Shown here: in pieces, positions 1-7,505 of the stretch | Numbering within the stretch: the stretch's first letter is position 1 | Layout of the letters: every line of letters begins with the position of its first letter | Assembly: GCF_000307025.1 (NCBI RefSeq) | Contig: NC_018584.1 | Coordinates: 2,752,501-2,816,500 of the forward strand | Reading direction: 5' to 3' | Length of the DNA stretch: 64,000 nt | DNA from: Listeria monocytogenes ATCC 19117 | GTDB taxonomy: Bacteria; Bacillota; Bacilli; Lactobacillales; Listeriaceae | Program-made: the position numbers and the translations under genes | Notes under the pieces: model-generated | The model's input: the letters and a program-made list of their open reading frames with translations, nothing else | Databases searched by the model: none | What the model was told of the DNA's origin: nothing

Positions 1-225
1 CTCACCAATGATTTGAAACAGGTCAGGTTCTACGATAAATCGACCATTTGCGGCACGATGAATCTTCGGGTAAGTCTGTTCTTCTAGCCAATTATTAATT
101 TTTTGGAAACTATAGTCGACTTGTCTTCGAGTTAAACCGAATTTTGCTTGTAAGTTCGTACTCGATGTGTCAGGATGTCGTAAGAGTTCTTTTAAAAGTG
201 AATTACTTCTCTCATCCAAATACAT
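1..225 (-). CDS. PRD-type PTS transcriptional regulator, N-terminal part (window edge)
   Basis: Only the first 75 codons are present; the gene runs off the left edge. The visible part reads as an N-terminal winged helix-turn-helix, with a recognition-helix-like stretch LTRRQVDYSFQKI at about residues 30-42. This is the layout of BglG/LicR/MtlR-type regulators, which normally continue into PTS-regulated PRD domains that cannot be seen here. The ATG at 223-225 is preceded by the strong ribosome-binding site AGGAGGGA. Such proteins control PTS sugar operons after phosphorylation by HPr and EIIB. The sugar is unknown. Family assignment is moderately sure. Confidence 0.7.
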   Translation of the reverse strand, partial: MYLDERSNSLLKELLRHPDTSSTNLQAKFGLTRRQVDYSFQKINNWLEEQTYPKIHRAANGRFIVEPDLFQIIGE

Positions 226-273
226 GTCGTTCCCTCCTGTTCGTTTTAATTATAAATCTAAATCTAATAAAAA

Positions 274-287
274 TGTACACGCTTTCA
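274..287. promoter_or_regulatory. Possible cre site (CcpA)
   Basis: TGTACACGCTTTCA matches the catabolite-responsive element consensus TGWNANCGNTNWCA at all defined positions except the fifth. It lies about 50 bases upstream of the PRD regulator start, a plausible place for glucose repression of a PTS regulator. Short degenerate sites arise by chance, so this is tentative. Confidence 0.35.
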
Positions 288-543
288 TCCCAATAACTTG
301 CGGAAAGAATGTACATCATTGGGCTTTACTTGTGACTTTTTTAACAATCCTATTATTTGCAAATATGTGAAAGTTGCTTGTAAAGCTTGATATATAGCGA
401 GATTATGAAACTTCTTGAAGGTAGGTAAAATCTACTTTGAAACAAAAATGAGAATGAAGTAACGGAGCTTTGCGGGGCGATGTTTCTTCTTAATCATACA
501 AAAGATGTGCGGTTCTTTCTACACGTTTTGTAAAAAATAACGC

Positions 544-581
544 AAAAAAAGGCGCAAATGATAAAAAATACCATTCGCGCC
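544..581 (-). terminator. Rho-independent terminator of the 595-1407 gene
   Basis: Inverted repeat GGCGCAAATG (551-560) and CATTCGCGCC (572-581), with one mismatch. On the minus strand it is followed by a run of seven T. It lies directly after the stop codon of the leftward gene. Confidence 0.85.
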
Positions 582-594
582 ATAATCAGTTTCT

Positions 595-1407
595 CTATTT
601 TCTTTTTTGTTTATCGACTCTGAGTATACTTTTGTTGAAATTCTTAAATGGCGCCGCGCGTTTCACTTTCATTTTCGGGAACGATTTTAACATTCGTCGT
701 TCATTAAATTTAAGTTTGCGCATGCTGGCAGCAAGTTCTTTGTCTTGCTTACGTTTTGCTTCTATTTCAGCAATTTTCATATCAACATTTTCTTGTTTCT
801 TCAAAAGTCCTTCTTCAAATTCTTTCGCCCGTTCTTTTACGCTTGCTTTTAGTTCATTTGCTTGGGCAGTTAGTTTTTCATTAAATTCGGCAAGTGCTTT
901 TTGGAATGATAGCATACTTGTGACAGATTTAATCGTATCAATAAGCATCAGAACCACGATGAGTGCAGGAATAATCCAGCCACCCCAGCTTAAAATCCAA
1001 TCTGCAAATTCGGTGACAAGTGGGTGCAAGAAGCGTACAACGATAATACAAGCAAATCCCCAAAAAATCGAAATCGGCAAGCAAATTCGTCCTTTTACAT
1101 TGAGTGGCCAATTGTGATAATCCCACCATGTTGTATGGAATAATGCTTCTAAAATCGTTGCGGTAACATATTCAATCACCGTACAAATAATCATCGAAAA
1201 AATAAATAAGGCCCATAAGTTATTTTGAAACGGTAAAATCATCATTAAAACTGTCGTTACCCCAAACCCGTAAATGGGACAATATGGTCCATAAAGAAAA
1301 CCACGATACACTAACTTCTTCTCTGAAATCGAGCAAAAAATTTCCTCCCAAGCCCATCCAAGAACAGAATAAATGAAGAAGTATAGGATAAACATATTAA
1401 TATCCAT
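595..1407 (-). CDS. Multi-pass membrane protein, putative ABC-transporter type IV family (PF06541-like)
   Basis: The first 170 residues hold about five hydrophobic segments and the family-like motifs YSVLGWAWEEIF and YRGFLYGPYCPIYGFG. These resemble the Firmicute family annotated as putative ABC-transporter type IV (CmpB-like). The last 100 residues are charged and probably coiled coil (repeated E/K/A heptads at about 165-220) with a basic tail, likely cytoplasmic. There is no ATPase partner next to it, so the transporter label is weak. It ends at its own terminator and starts 74 bases after the next leftward gene. Function unknown. Confidence 0.6.
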   Translation of the reverse strand: MDINMFILYFFIYSVLGWAWEEIFCSISEKKLVYRGFLYGPYCPIYGFGVTTVLMMILPFQNNLWALFIFSMIICTVIEYVTATILEALFHTTWWDYHNWPLNVKGRICLPISIFWGFACIIVVRFLHPLVTEFADWILSWGGWIIPALIVVLMLIDTIKSVTSMLSFQKALAEFNEKLTAQANELKASVKERAKEFEEGLLKKQENVDMKIAEIEAKRKQDKELAASMRKLKFNERRMLKSFPKMKVKRAAPFKNFNKSILRVDKQKRK

Positions 1408-1480
1408 CTTTTCATCTCCTTTTTGTTTTCTTTTTCACAATCAATTTCATTATAACAGAAATAAGAACTTCTTAACTAAA

Positions 1481-1843
1481 TTAGTCAAAAAGTTCCGCTT
1501 GTTTATATTTTGGCAACTTATTCTTCGCTTCTGAGTACGCATGCTGAATTAATGCGCGAATCAAGTCTTTATCTCGTTCTTCTTCCAATAAAACAGAAAT
1601 CCAAACTCGTTTATTCATGTAATAACCGGGAACGATGGCTCGATTTTCTGCGCGAAGTTGCTCACTTTTTTCGGCATCGCACTTCAAGGTTAAAATCGGC
1701 TGCCCTTCTTTATTCGTTCCGCGCATTGCCATTAGCTGATCCAAAACGTGATAGCGCTCCGCTCCCCATTCTTCTTTAAACGAATACTGGACTCCTTTAA
1801 GACCACTGATTTCCTTCTGTATCCAAGCAAATTCATCGCTCAT
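1481..1843 (-). CDS. MmcQ/YjbR family protein
   Basis: A 120-residue soluble protein with the compact alpha/beta signature of the MmcQ/YjbR (CyaY-like fold) family: an aromatic-rich N-terminus, the central segment LTLKCDAEKSEQLR, then PGYYMNKRVWISVLLEE, as in YjbR proteins. The family is described as DNA-binding-like but has no settled role. The gene overlaps the upstream VOC-family gene by four bases, so the two are probably translated together. Confidence 0.7.
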   Translation of the reverse strand: MSDEFAWIQKEISGLKGVQYSFKEEWGAERYHVLDQLMAMRGTNKEGQPILTLKCDAEKSEQLRAENRAIVPGYYMNKRVWISVLLEEERDKDLIRALIQHAYSEAKNKLPKYKQAELFD

Positions 1844-2208
1844 TGTGCGGGCTCCAAAATCATAATCTTATTGCCATCTGGGTCAAGTAAATTCAGTTCA
1901 CGTCCGCCCCACTCAGCCACACGAGGTTCTGGTGTCTCCACTCCCGCTGTTTGAAGTTCCCGGTACATCTCATCCAAATTAGTATCACACGAGAAAACAA
2001 ACTCCACTTTAGATTCGCTTGCTTCGCCCCATTTGCTATTATTCCAAACAATAATCCCGGGAGCCTTTTCAGAAAAACCTAATTTCGCTCCGTCATAATT
2101 GTCGTACCCTTCGAATACTATCGGAATTCCCAATTTTTCGTGATAAAACGCAACCAACGCCGCCGGATCTTGCGTGGAAATATTTGTACAAACAAATTCA
2201 TTAATCAT
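1840..2208 (-). CDS. VOC superfamily (glyoxalase/bleomycin-resistance-like) protein
   Basis: A single VOC domain of about 122 residues. The N-terminus FVCTNISTQDPAALVAFYHEKLG is typical of the first beta-alpha-beta unit, and the C-terminus GGRELNLLDPDGNKIMILE has the usual LxDPDGN turn. These proteins bind a divalent metal and act as dioxygenases, isomerases or resistance proteins; the substrate cannot be read from sequence. I place the start at the ATG at 2206-2208, seven bases after GGAGGT; an upstream in-frame ATG contains that ribosome-binding site. Confidence 0.75.
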   Translation of the reverse strand: MINEFVCTNISTQDPAALVAFYHEKLGIPIVFEGYDNYDGAKLGFSEKAPGIIVWNNSKWGEASESKVEFVFSCDTNLDEMYRELQTAGVETPEPRVAEWGGRELNLLDPDGNKIMILEPAQ

Positions 2209-2253
2209 TTTAAGCACCTCCATATCGTTAGTTTAACAAAGCATTTACGTTTT

Positions 2254-3060
2254 TCATTGTATATTTGCGACATTTTGCAGAAAAATTTGCTTCATTTCTT
2301 CTGGGGTGTGATTACTATATCGTTTAAATTGTTTAATTAAGTGAGCCTGGTCCGTAAAACCATGAAGATAAGCAAGCTCAGCGCCCGGCACACTTGGATT
2401 CTCATATAATGCCTGTAATACTTTTTGGAAACGAATAAGTTTTGCTGTCTGTTTTGGTGCAAGTCCCATGTGTTTTTGAAATAGCCGTTCTAACTGCCGA
2501 ACAGATACAGCTCCTAACGCAAGTTGATTGGGATTTTGTAGTAACTTATCAATACCGTTTAAAAAATCAGGATGGACTTGCTTGCCAAGCATCATTAATT
2601 TTCGCAGTAAAAATTCTTCTAATAAAGCTATTCTTTCCATGTTCGTCGTCATTTCAGCAAACCTCTCTTGAAAAAACGAAACAAATCCAGCAAACATCTC
2701 TTCCGGCTCTTTTACCCGATTCATGCTACCAGTCAAGTCCTGTTCGACAAATAAAAATAACGACCACGCATAAAATCGCACGGCAAAAAGCTCGGTATTA
2801 CTTTCATCGTCAGACTCAAACGGTGCATCACTAACGCCAACAAATATAGCATCCGTCACTAGCCCTGTTTTACTATCAATTGTAAAAATAATATCCGCAC
2901 ATAAATCAGGAACCACTAAATTATTTCCCGGGAAATTCTTATCATCTGCCTCCCAAAAACAGCGAATATAGCCTGTAAGAACCGCACTCGGTAGATATTC
3001 TTTATAGCCAGCACGCTTTGGTGTAGCTACAATGGGATAAAACGTTTCTAGCTTTGCCAT
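2254..3060 (-). CDS. AraC family transcriptional regulator
   Basis: 268 residues. The N-terminal sensor half starts with AVLTGYIRCFWEADD and resembles the DUF6597-type domain seen in some AraC proteins. The C-terminal third holds two helix-turn-helix motifs: VSVRQLERLFQKHMGLAPKQ and then LAYLHGFTDQAHLIKQFKRY, the second being the family signature. It lies upstream of the VOC and YjbR genes on the same strand (46 bases from the VOC start), so those may be its targets or operon partners. Ligand unknown. Confidence 0.8.
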   Translation of the reverse strand: MAKLETFYPIVATPKRAGYKEYLPSAVLTGYIRCFWEADDKNFPGNNLVVPDLCADIIFTIDSKTGLVTDAIFVGVSDAPFESDDESNTELFAVRFYAWSLFLFVEQDLTGSMNRVKEPEEMFAGFVSFFQERFAEMTTNMERIALLEEFLLRKLMMLGKQVHPDFLNGIDKLLQNPNQLALGAVSVRQLERLFQKHMGLAPKQTAKLIRFQKVLQALYENPSVPGAELAYLHGFTDQAHLIKQFKRYSNHTPEEMKQIFLQNVANIQ

Positions 3061-3110
3061 AAAGAGCCCTCCTTTTCCTCATAGTACCACAAAATTTTCT
3101 CTTTAATCAT

Positions 3111-3135
3111 GCTTCTTTCTTTTATTTATGGGTAT
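3111..3135 (+). promoter_or_regulatory. Sigma-B-like promoter of the stress pair
   Basis: GCTT at 3111-3114, a 15-base spacer and GGGTAT at 3130-3135 fit the general-stress sigma-B pattern (GTTT, 13-17 bases, GGGWAT) with one mismatch. It lies 40 bases before the universal stress protein gene. From memory this gene is in the listerial sigma-B regulon, which fits. Confidence 0.55.
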
Positions 3136-3175
3136 TAAGTAAATAAGGGGAAAACTTTTGAGAGGGTGATACAAA

Positions 3176-3646
3176 ATGTCTGCTTACAAACGGATTCTTG
3201 TTGGTGTAGATGGATCAAATGAAGCGGAAGCCGCGCTAAGACGAGCTGTTCAATTTGCCAAAATGGATGGCGCTACGCTTGGTATTGGCTTTGTCGCGGA
3301 TGTGCGCCGGATTGCACCATTAATCGATTATGAACAAACCTATGCCAAAAAAGCCAAAGCTTACGGAGAAGAATTAGTTGAAATGTACAAAAAAGAAGCT
3401 GAAAAAGCTGGTGTCTCGCATGTAGAAACTTTTGTTCACTTTGGTACGCCAAAAACTACCTTCAATAAAAAAATAACGCGGAATTTCGAGCCTGATTTAA
3501 TTTTAGTTGGTGCAACTGGACTTTCAGCAACAGAGCAATTTATTCTTGGTAGTGTGTCTGAATATACGGCCGCTCATGCACCTTGCGACGTTATTATTGT
3601 TCACGCAAAACCTTGGCGCAACAGAAAGACTGTCGAAAAACTCTAA
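3176..3646 (+). CDS. Universal stress protein (UspA family)
   Basis: A single Usp domain of 156 residues. The N-terminus RILVGVDGSNEAEAALRRAV is the first strand and helix. Near the C-terminus GATGLSATEQFILGSVSEY matches the ATP-binding G-x2-G-x9-G-S/T motif, so this is probably an ATP-binding type. The ATG follows GAGAGGGTGA. The next gene, rpiB, starts 45 bases downstream on the same strand, and both probably share the sigma-B-like promoter at 3111-3135. Usp proteins help survival under stress; the exact role is unknown. Confidence 0.9.
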   Translation: MSAYKRILVGVDGSNEAEAALRRAVQFAKMDGATLGIGFVADVRRIAPLIDYEQTYAKKAKAYGEELVEMYKKEAEKAGVSHVETFVHFGTPKTTFNKKITRNFEPDLILVGATGLSATEQFILGSVSEYTAAHAPCDVIIVHAKPWRNRKTVEKL

Positions 3647-3691
3647 TTCATGTATAATGAAGGTATTGATTATACGGCAGGAGGAGAAAAA

Positions 3692-4147
3692 ATGACAGTT
3701 AGTAAAGTTGCCATTGCTTCAGACCATGGCGGAATTGAATTACGAAAAAGTATTATTTCTTATCTTGAAAGTGTTGGAATTAGTTATGAAGAATTTGGCC
3801 CCGAAGCACCAGAATCAGTGGATTATCCGGGACTAGCGATTACCGTTAGTGAAAAAGTTGTTAACCAAGAAGTTGACCGCGGCATTTTAGTTTGTGGTAC
3901 GGGTATTGGTATGAGTATTGCAGCTAATAAAGTAAAAGGCATTCGTTGCGCGCTTGTTGGCGATACATTTAGCGCTCACGCCACGCGCGAACATAATGAT
4001 ACAAATGTCCTTGCGCTTGGAGCGAGAGTCATAGGCCCAGGGCTAGCAGAAGACATTGTCAAAATTTGGCTAGAAACAGCGTATGAAGGTGGCCGACACG
4101 CAAATCGTGTAGGACAAATCACCGCTTACGAAGATAGCCACGCTTAA
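3692..4147 (+). CDS. rpiB: Ribose-5-phosphate isomerase B / sugar-phosphate isomerase (RpiB/LacAB family)
   Basis: 151 residues, the usual RpiB length. It shows ASDHGG at the N-terminus, the active-site loop GILVCGTGIGMSIAANK with the catalytic Cys, and HNDTNVLALGARVIG, which binds the phosphate. It interconverts ribose-5-phosphate and ribulose-5-phosphate, or a related aldose/ketose phosphate pair, in the cytoplasm. I use the ATG at 3692, eight bases after GGAGGAG; a longer reading frame from 3650 lacks a ribosome-binding site. A clear terminator follows. Family is certain; exact sugar is not. Confidence 0.9.
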   Translation: MTVSKVAIASDHGGIELRKSIISYLESVGISYEEFGPEAPESVDYPGLAITVSEKVVNQEVDRGILVCGTGIGMSIAANKVKGIRCALVGDTFSAHATREHNDTNVLALGARVIGPGLAEDIVKIWLETAYEGGRHANRVGQITAYEDSHA

Positions 4148-4158
4148 AAAATTATAAC

Positions 4159-4193
4159 GACCAAGTCTAATTTTACAGGCTTGGTCTTTTTTT
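4159..4193 (+). terminator. Rho-independent terminator after rpiB
   Basis: GACCAAG (4159-4165) pairs with CTTGGTC (4180-4186) and is followed by seven T. It closes the usp-rpiB unit. Confidence 0.85.
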
Positions 4194-4277
4194 ATGTCCA
4201 CTTTATTAATAGTTCACAAATAGTAATTTGTTCCCGTTTTGCTAGCATAAATGAGGATATTTACACATTGTAAATAA

Positions 4278-4296
4278 GAACGTTTGTTCGTATAAT
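4278..4296 (+). promoter_or_regulatory. LexA (SOS) box overlapping a promoter
   Basis: GAACGTTTGTTCG at 4278-4290 fits the Gram-positive LexA box (GAAC, N4-5, GTTC-type dyad). The -10-like TATAAT follows directly at 4291-4296. LexA bound here would block the promoter of the yolD-uvrX pair. From memory this pair is part of the listerial SOS regulon. Confidence 0.8.
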
Positions 4297-4344
4297 GTAT
4301 TTAAGCAACAGATAATTATTTAAAAATATTGGAGGTGTCATCAT

Positions 4345-4686
4345 ATGAGCTACCAAGATCGCGGCATGAAGAAATGGGGCGGTTTTTTATTAAGCGAGCA
4401 TACAGAAGCAATGCAAGACGCTGAACCAACTTTAGTATGGAAAGAAGCTATGACTACAGAATTTATCGAAAGTGTGCTAGCTAGCGCGATGACACATCAG
4501 TCTACGCTTGTTATCCAGAAAAAGCCATTAAACCCAGAATCTGCTCCTGAAAATGATATTATTGGTCGTATTTCAGGCGTGGAGAACAACACCATTTACA
4601 TTAAAAACTCTGAGGGGACTGTCCCGCTTTCCTTCTCTGCAATTCGAAACGTAGAAGAAAGGAGTGTCGAAAAATGGTACAAATAG
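4345..4686 (+). CDS. YolD-like protein
   Basis: 113 residues with the YolD-type N-terminus YQDRGMKKWGGFLLSEHTEA; the RGMxKWxxFxLxEH pattern is the family hallmark. YolD proteins are small partners, commonly encoded just before Y-family polymerases, and are thought to play an UmuD-like role although they lack its protease domain. The ATG follows GGAGGTG. The gene overlaps the next one by 13 bases, so translation is coupled, and the SOS box lies 55 bases upstream. Confidence 0.85.
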   Translation: MSYQDRGMKKWGGFLLSEHTEAMQDAEPTLVWKEAMTTEFIESVLASAMTHQSTLVIQKKPLNPESAPENDIIGRISGVENNTIYIKNSEGTVPLSFSAIRNVEERSVEKWYK

Positions 4687-5955
4687 AAGATTATAGCCGT
4701 GCACCGCGCCGTGATATTTTGTGCATCGATATTAAATCGTTTTTTCGCCTCAGTTGAATGTGTCAAACGTCGGCTGAATCCACTTGAAGCATATTTAGTA
4801 GTAATGAGTAACGCCGACCGGGCTGGCGGGCTTGTTTTAGCTGCCACTCCAAAAATGAAACAAGAACATCACATCAAAACCGGCTCAAGAATGTATGAAC
4901 TGCCCACCTGGGATAAACGAATTATTATCGCACCCCCACGAATGAAACTTTATCTAAAAGTAAATGCGATGATTCAAGCCATTTTTAGACGTTATGTTCC
5001 CGCTGAGTTTATTCATGTTTATAGTATTGATGAATGTTTTTTAGATATCACCGGATCGCATTTGTTATTCGGTAGCACGGAAGAAATTGTTCGCAAAATC
5101 CAGTGTGATATTTTAGAAGAATTGCGGCTATACGTTACAGTTGGAATCGGCGACAACCCTCTTCTTGCCAAACTCGCGCTCGATAATGTGGCTAAAAACC
5201 GGGATGACGGCATTGCTGAATGGCGCTATGAAGACGTTCCCGAGACTATTTGGAAAATCAGACATTTGGATGATGTGTGCGGAATTGGGCGTCGGACTGC
5301 TGTTCGCCTGCAAAAAATGGGAATCTTTAATATGTATCAACTAAGCCAAACGCCGCCACAAGTGTTAAAAAACGCAATGGGTGTAGTCGGAGAGCAACTT
5401 TATTATCATGCTCACGGCATCGATTATAGTCTTTTAAATGAAAAATATGTTCCAGTTAGTAAAAGCTACGGAAAAAGCCAAATTCTTGAAAAAGACTATC
5501 ATGTGCCGGCCGAAGTAGAGATTGTCATCCGCGAAATGGTTGAGGAAGTAGCAATGCGTTTACGCCAAAATCATGTGGATACTGCTGTTATTCATCTAAG
5601 TATCGGCTACAGTAAATACAGCATAAAAAAAGGATTCAGCCATCAAGCTAAAATCCCTCCTACTAGTAGTAGTCATGCGCTTATTCCTTATTTCCTGCAA
5701 CTATTTAGACGTTACGATGAACGCGAACCTGTGCGCTCCATTGCTATTTCATGCGGTAAGATTACTTTGAAAACAGGGTTGCAGCTCAATTTATTTGAGG
5801 ATGCTACTCGAACTTTAAATCATGAGCAGTTAGAAATAACTGTCGACAAAATCCGGTCGCGTTATGGTTTTAAATCACTTATGCATGCAAGCAGTTTATT
5901 AAATGGAGCGACTGGCTTAAAACGGTCTGAAATGGTTGGTGGTCACAAAGGTTAA
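4674..5955 (+). pseudogene. uvrX: UvrX/UmuC-like Y-family DNA polymerase, frameshifted near its 5' end
   Basis: From the expected ATG at 4674 the frame reads MVQIEDYSRAPRRDILCIDI then KSFF, and then shifts into a TGA at 4755-4757. Dropping one base at about 4740-4746 (six T followed by C) restores KSFFASVECVKRRL, the first catalytic motif of Y-family polymerases (D-x-K/N-x-F-F/Y-A-S-V-E). The rest of the gene to 5955 is open and intact: YSIDECFLDITGS holds the catalytic Asp-Glu pair, followed by the finger and little-finger regions with CGIGRRTAVRLQKMG. Family role: error-prone synthesis past DNA lesions in the SOS response. A restart downstream would lack the first catalytic Asp. It is either a real null allele or a homopolymer sequencing error. 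Confidence 0.85.
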
Positions 5956-5956
5956 C

Positions 5957-6769
5957 TTATTCTGGTTTCACGCGCAATAAGAAATCCTCTACCATTGTTG
6001 TAAATATTTTTGGTTGTTCGATTTGTAAATTATGTCCTGCAAAATCAAGGATAGCAATCGACGCATGTGGATATTTTTCAAGCAATGTAAGCCCGTCTGC
6101 GTATCCCACATGATCATCTTGACGCCCAAATAAGAATAATGCCGGCACATCGAATTGCGCTTTTTCGTCTGGATCAAAGCTCAGCGCATAATTCGCAGAT
6201 AATCGGTCTAAAAATTCTCCATCTGCATTAATCATTCCCGCCATCACTTCCGCCAAGAAACGATTCCAGTTTCTTGCTGTTAAAATAACGCCACTTTTTG
6301 AAAAGTACGCTCGGTCTTCTTTGGATAGCGACCGTACAAACGTATCATCTTGGTACATGACTTTTTGTTCAGGTAGCGTTCTTCTTTCTTTTTCAGGATA
6401 GATGACTGGGCAAATAAGTAAGACTCCAAGTACTCTATCTGGCATTTTCGCTGCGATTCCGCGGGCTAAATAACCACCATATGATTCTCCGGCGAGTACG
6501 AATTGCTCGCCCGGAATTACCGCTTCAATAAATTCTAGTAAAAGGGTGAGTACATGGTCAGCATTTTGGATTGAATCGTAATTCTCGGTTTTTCCCATTC
6601 CAGGCAAATCCACATAAATGCGTGAAAATGGACTTTCCTTATCAAAGACTGGCTCCATGCAACCAATCATCAGCTGCGAATCAGGACCAAAACCATGAAT
6701 CATTATTATCGGTATTCCTTCACCATATTTTTCATAATAAACGTCTACGCTACGGATTGTTTTATGCAT
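5957..6769 (-). CDS. Alpha/beta-hydrolase fold protein
   Basis: 270 residues with the alpha/beta-hydrolase plan: oxyanion-hole region MIHGFGPDS at about 23-31, nucleophile elbow AGESYGG at about 93-99 with the catalytic Ser, an acid in the segment FLFGRQDDHVG, and the catalytic His in DFAGHNLQIEQP near the C-terminus. It is likely an esterase, lipase or similar cytoplasmic hydrolase; the substrate is unknown. The stop lies immediately beside the end of uvrX (convergent, one base apart), so the two transcripts face each other without an obvious terminator. Confidence 0.8.
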   Translation of the reverse strand: MHKTIRSVDVYYEKYGEGIPIIMIHGFGPDSQLMIGCMEPVFDKESPFSRIYVDLPGMGKTENYDSIQNADHVLTLLLEFIEAVIPGEQFVLAGESYGGYLARGIAAKMPDRVLGVLLICPVIYPEKERRTLPEQKVMYQDDTFVRSLSKEDRAYFSKSGVILTARNWNRFLAEVMAGMINADGEFLDRLSANYALSFDPDEKAQFDVPALFLFGRQDDHVGYADGLTLLEKYPHASIAILDFAGHNLQIEQPKIFTTMVEDFLLRVKPE

Positions 6770-6809
6770 ATTAATTCCTCCTGGCGTTTATTTTTATCAT
6801 AACATATTA

Positions 6810-7505
6810 TTATTCTTCTGCCATCCGGTATCCAACCCCAACTTCTGTCAAAATGTATGCAGGTTCTGCCGGATTTTGTTCAATTTTACGTCGGATATTA
6901 CTCATATTGACCCGAAGTGCTTGGTTTTCACTTGGATAAGGTCCCCAAATTTCGCGAATAATAAAATCATGCGTAAGGACTTTTCCGGCGTGGCGAGCTA
7001 ATAGAAGCAAAATTTTATATTCAATTGGCGTAAAATGAATTTCCTTATCGCCCATTTTGACAAGTCGGCGGTCGTCATCAATATACAGGTCTTGAATGCG
7101 AATAATATGATCATTTGGCGCTTCTTTGCTGCTTGGTTGAATGTGTCTTAGGGCAGTTCGAATCCGCGCCAGTAGTTCCGATGTGCCGAATGGTTTCGTA
7201 ATATAATCATCTGCACCAAGGTCAAGTGCCGTCACTTTCTCTCGTTCGTGATCGCGCGCGGATACAACAATAATCGGCACTTTTGACCAAACACGAATAT
7301 CACGGAGCACGTCTAGTCCTTCTACATCGGGCAAACCTAGGTCGAGTAGCACAACATCTGGCGAATGGCTTGCTGTCTGCTCTAGCGCTTCTTTTCCATT
7401 CACTGCTTTAATCACCGAGTAATCACTCGCAGTCAAAACAGCTGAAATAAAATTACTGATACCCTCTTCATCTTCCACAATTAGCACAAGTCGTTTGCTG
7501 TTCAT
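6810..7505 (-). CDS. kdpE: KdpE response regulator
   Basis: 231 residues: a receiver domain (about 1-120) with the phosphoacceptor Asp in VVLLDLGLPDVEG, the conserved Lys in ITKPFG, and an OmpR-type winged-helix DNA-binding domain (about 130-229; VNMSNIRRKIE in the recognition region). Phosphorylated by KdpD, it activates the kdp operon when K+ is limiting. Its start overlaps the end of kdpD by four bases, so translation is coupled. It is the last gene of the leftward kdpFABCDE operon. Confidence 0.95.
   Translation of the reverse strand: MNSKRLVLIVEDEEGISNFISAVLTASDYSVIKAVNGKEALEQTASHSPDVVLLDLGLPDVEGLDVLRDIRVWSKVPIIVVSARDHEREKVTALDLGADDYITKPFGTSELLARIRTALRHIQPSSKEAPNDHIIRIQDLYIDDDRRLVKMGDKEIHFTPIEYKILLLLARHAGKVLTHDFIIREIWGPYPSENQALRVNMSNIRRKIEQNPAEPAYILTEVGVGYRMAEE

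Larger units (their letters stand above)
226..594. other. Intergenic region upstream of the PRD regulator
   Basis: This 369-base stretch has no credible gene. The short reading frame on the + strand over its left end is the antisense shadow of the regulator's start. It holds the regulator's upstream region with a CcpA-like site at 274-287, and near its right end the terminator of the leftward gene at 595-1407. I see nothing recognisable between about 360 and 540. Confidence 0.6.

Noticed and set aside
595-1407. ABC transporter permease function
   Set aside because: Family name only; no ATPase or binding protein nearby, so no transport role is claimed.
4740-4757. Programmed ribosomal frameshift in uvrX
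   Set aside because: There is a T run but no evident downstream stimulator, and Y-family polymerases are not known to use it; mutation or sequencing error is simpler.
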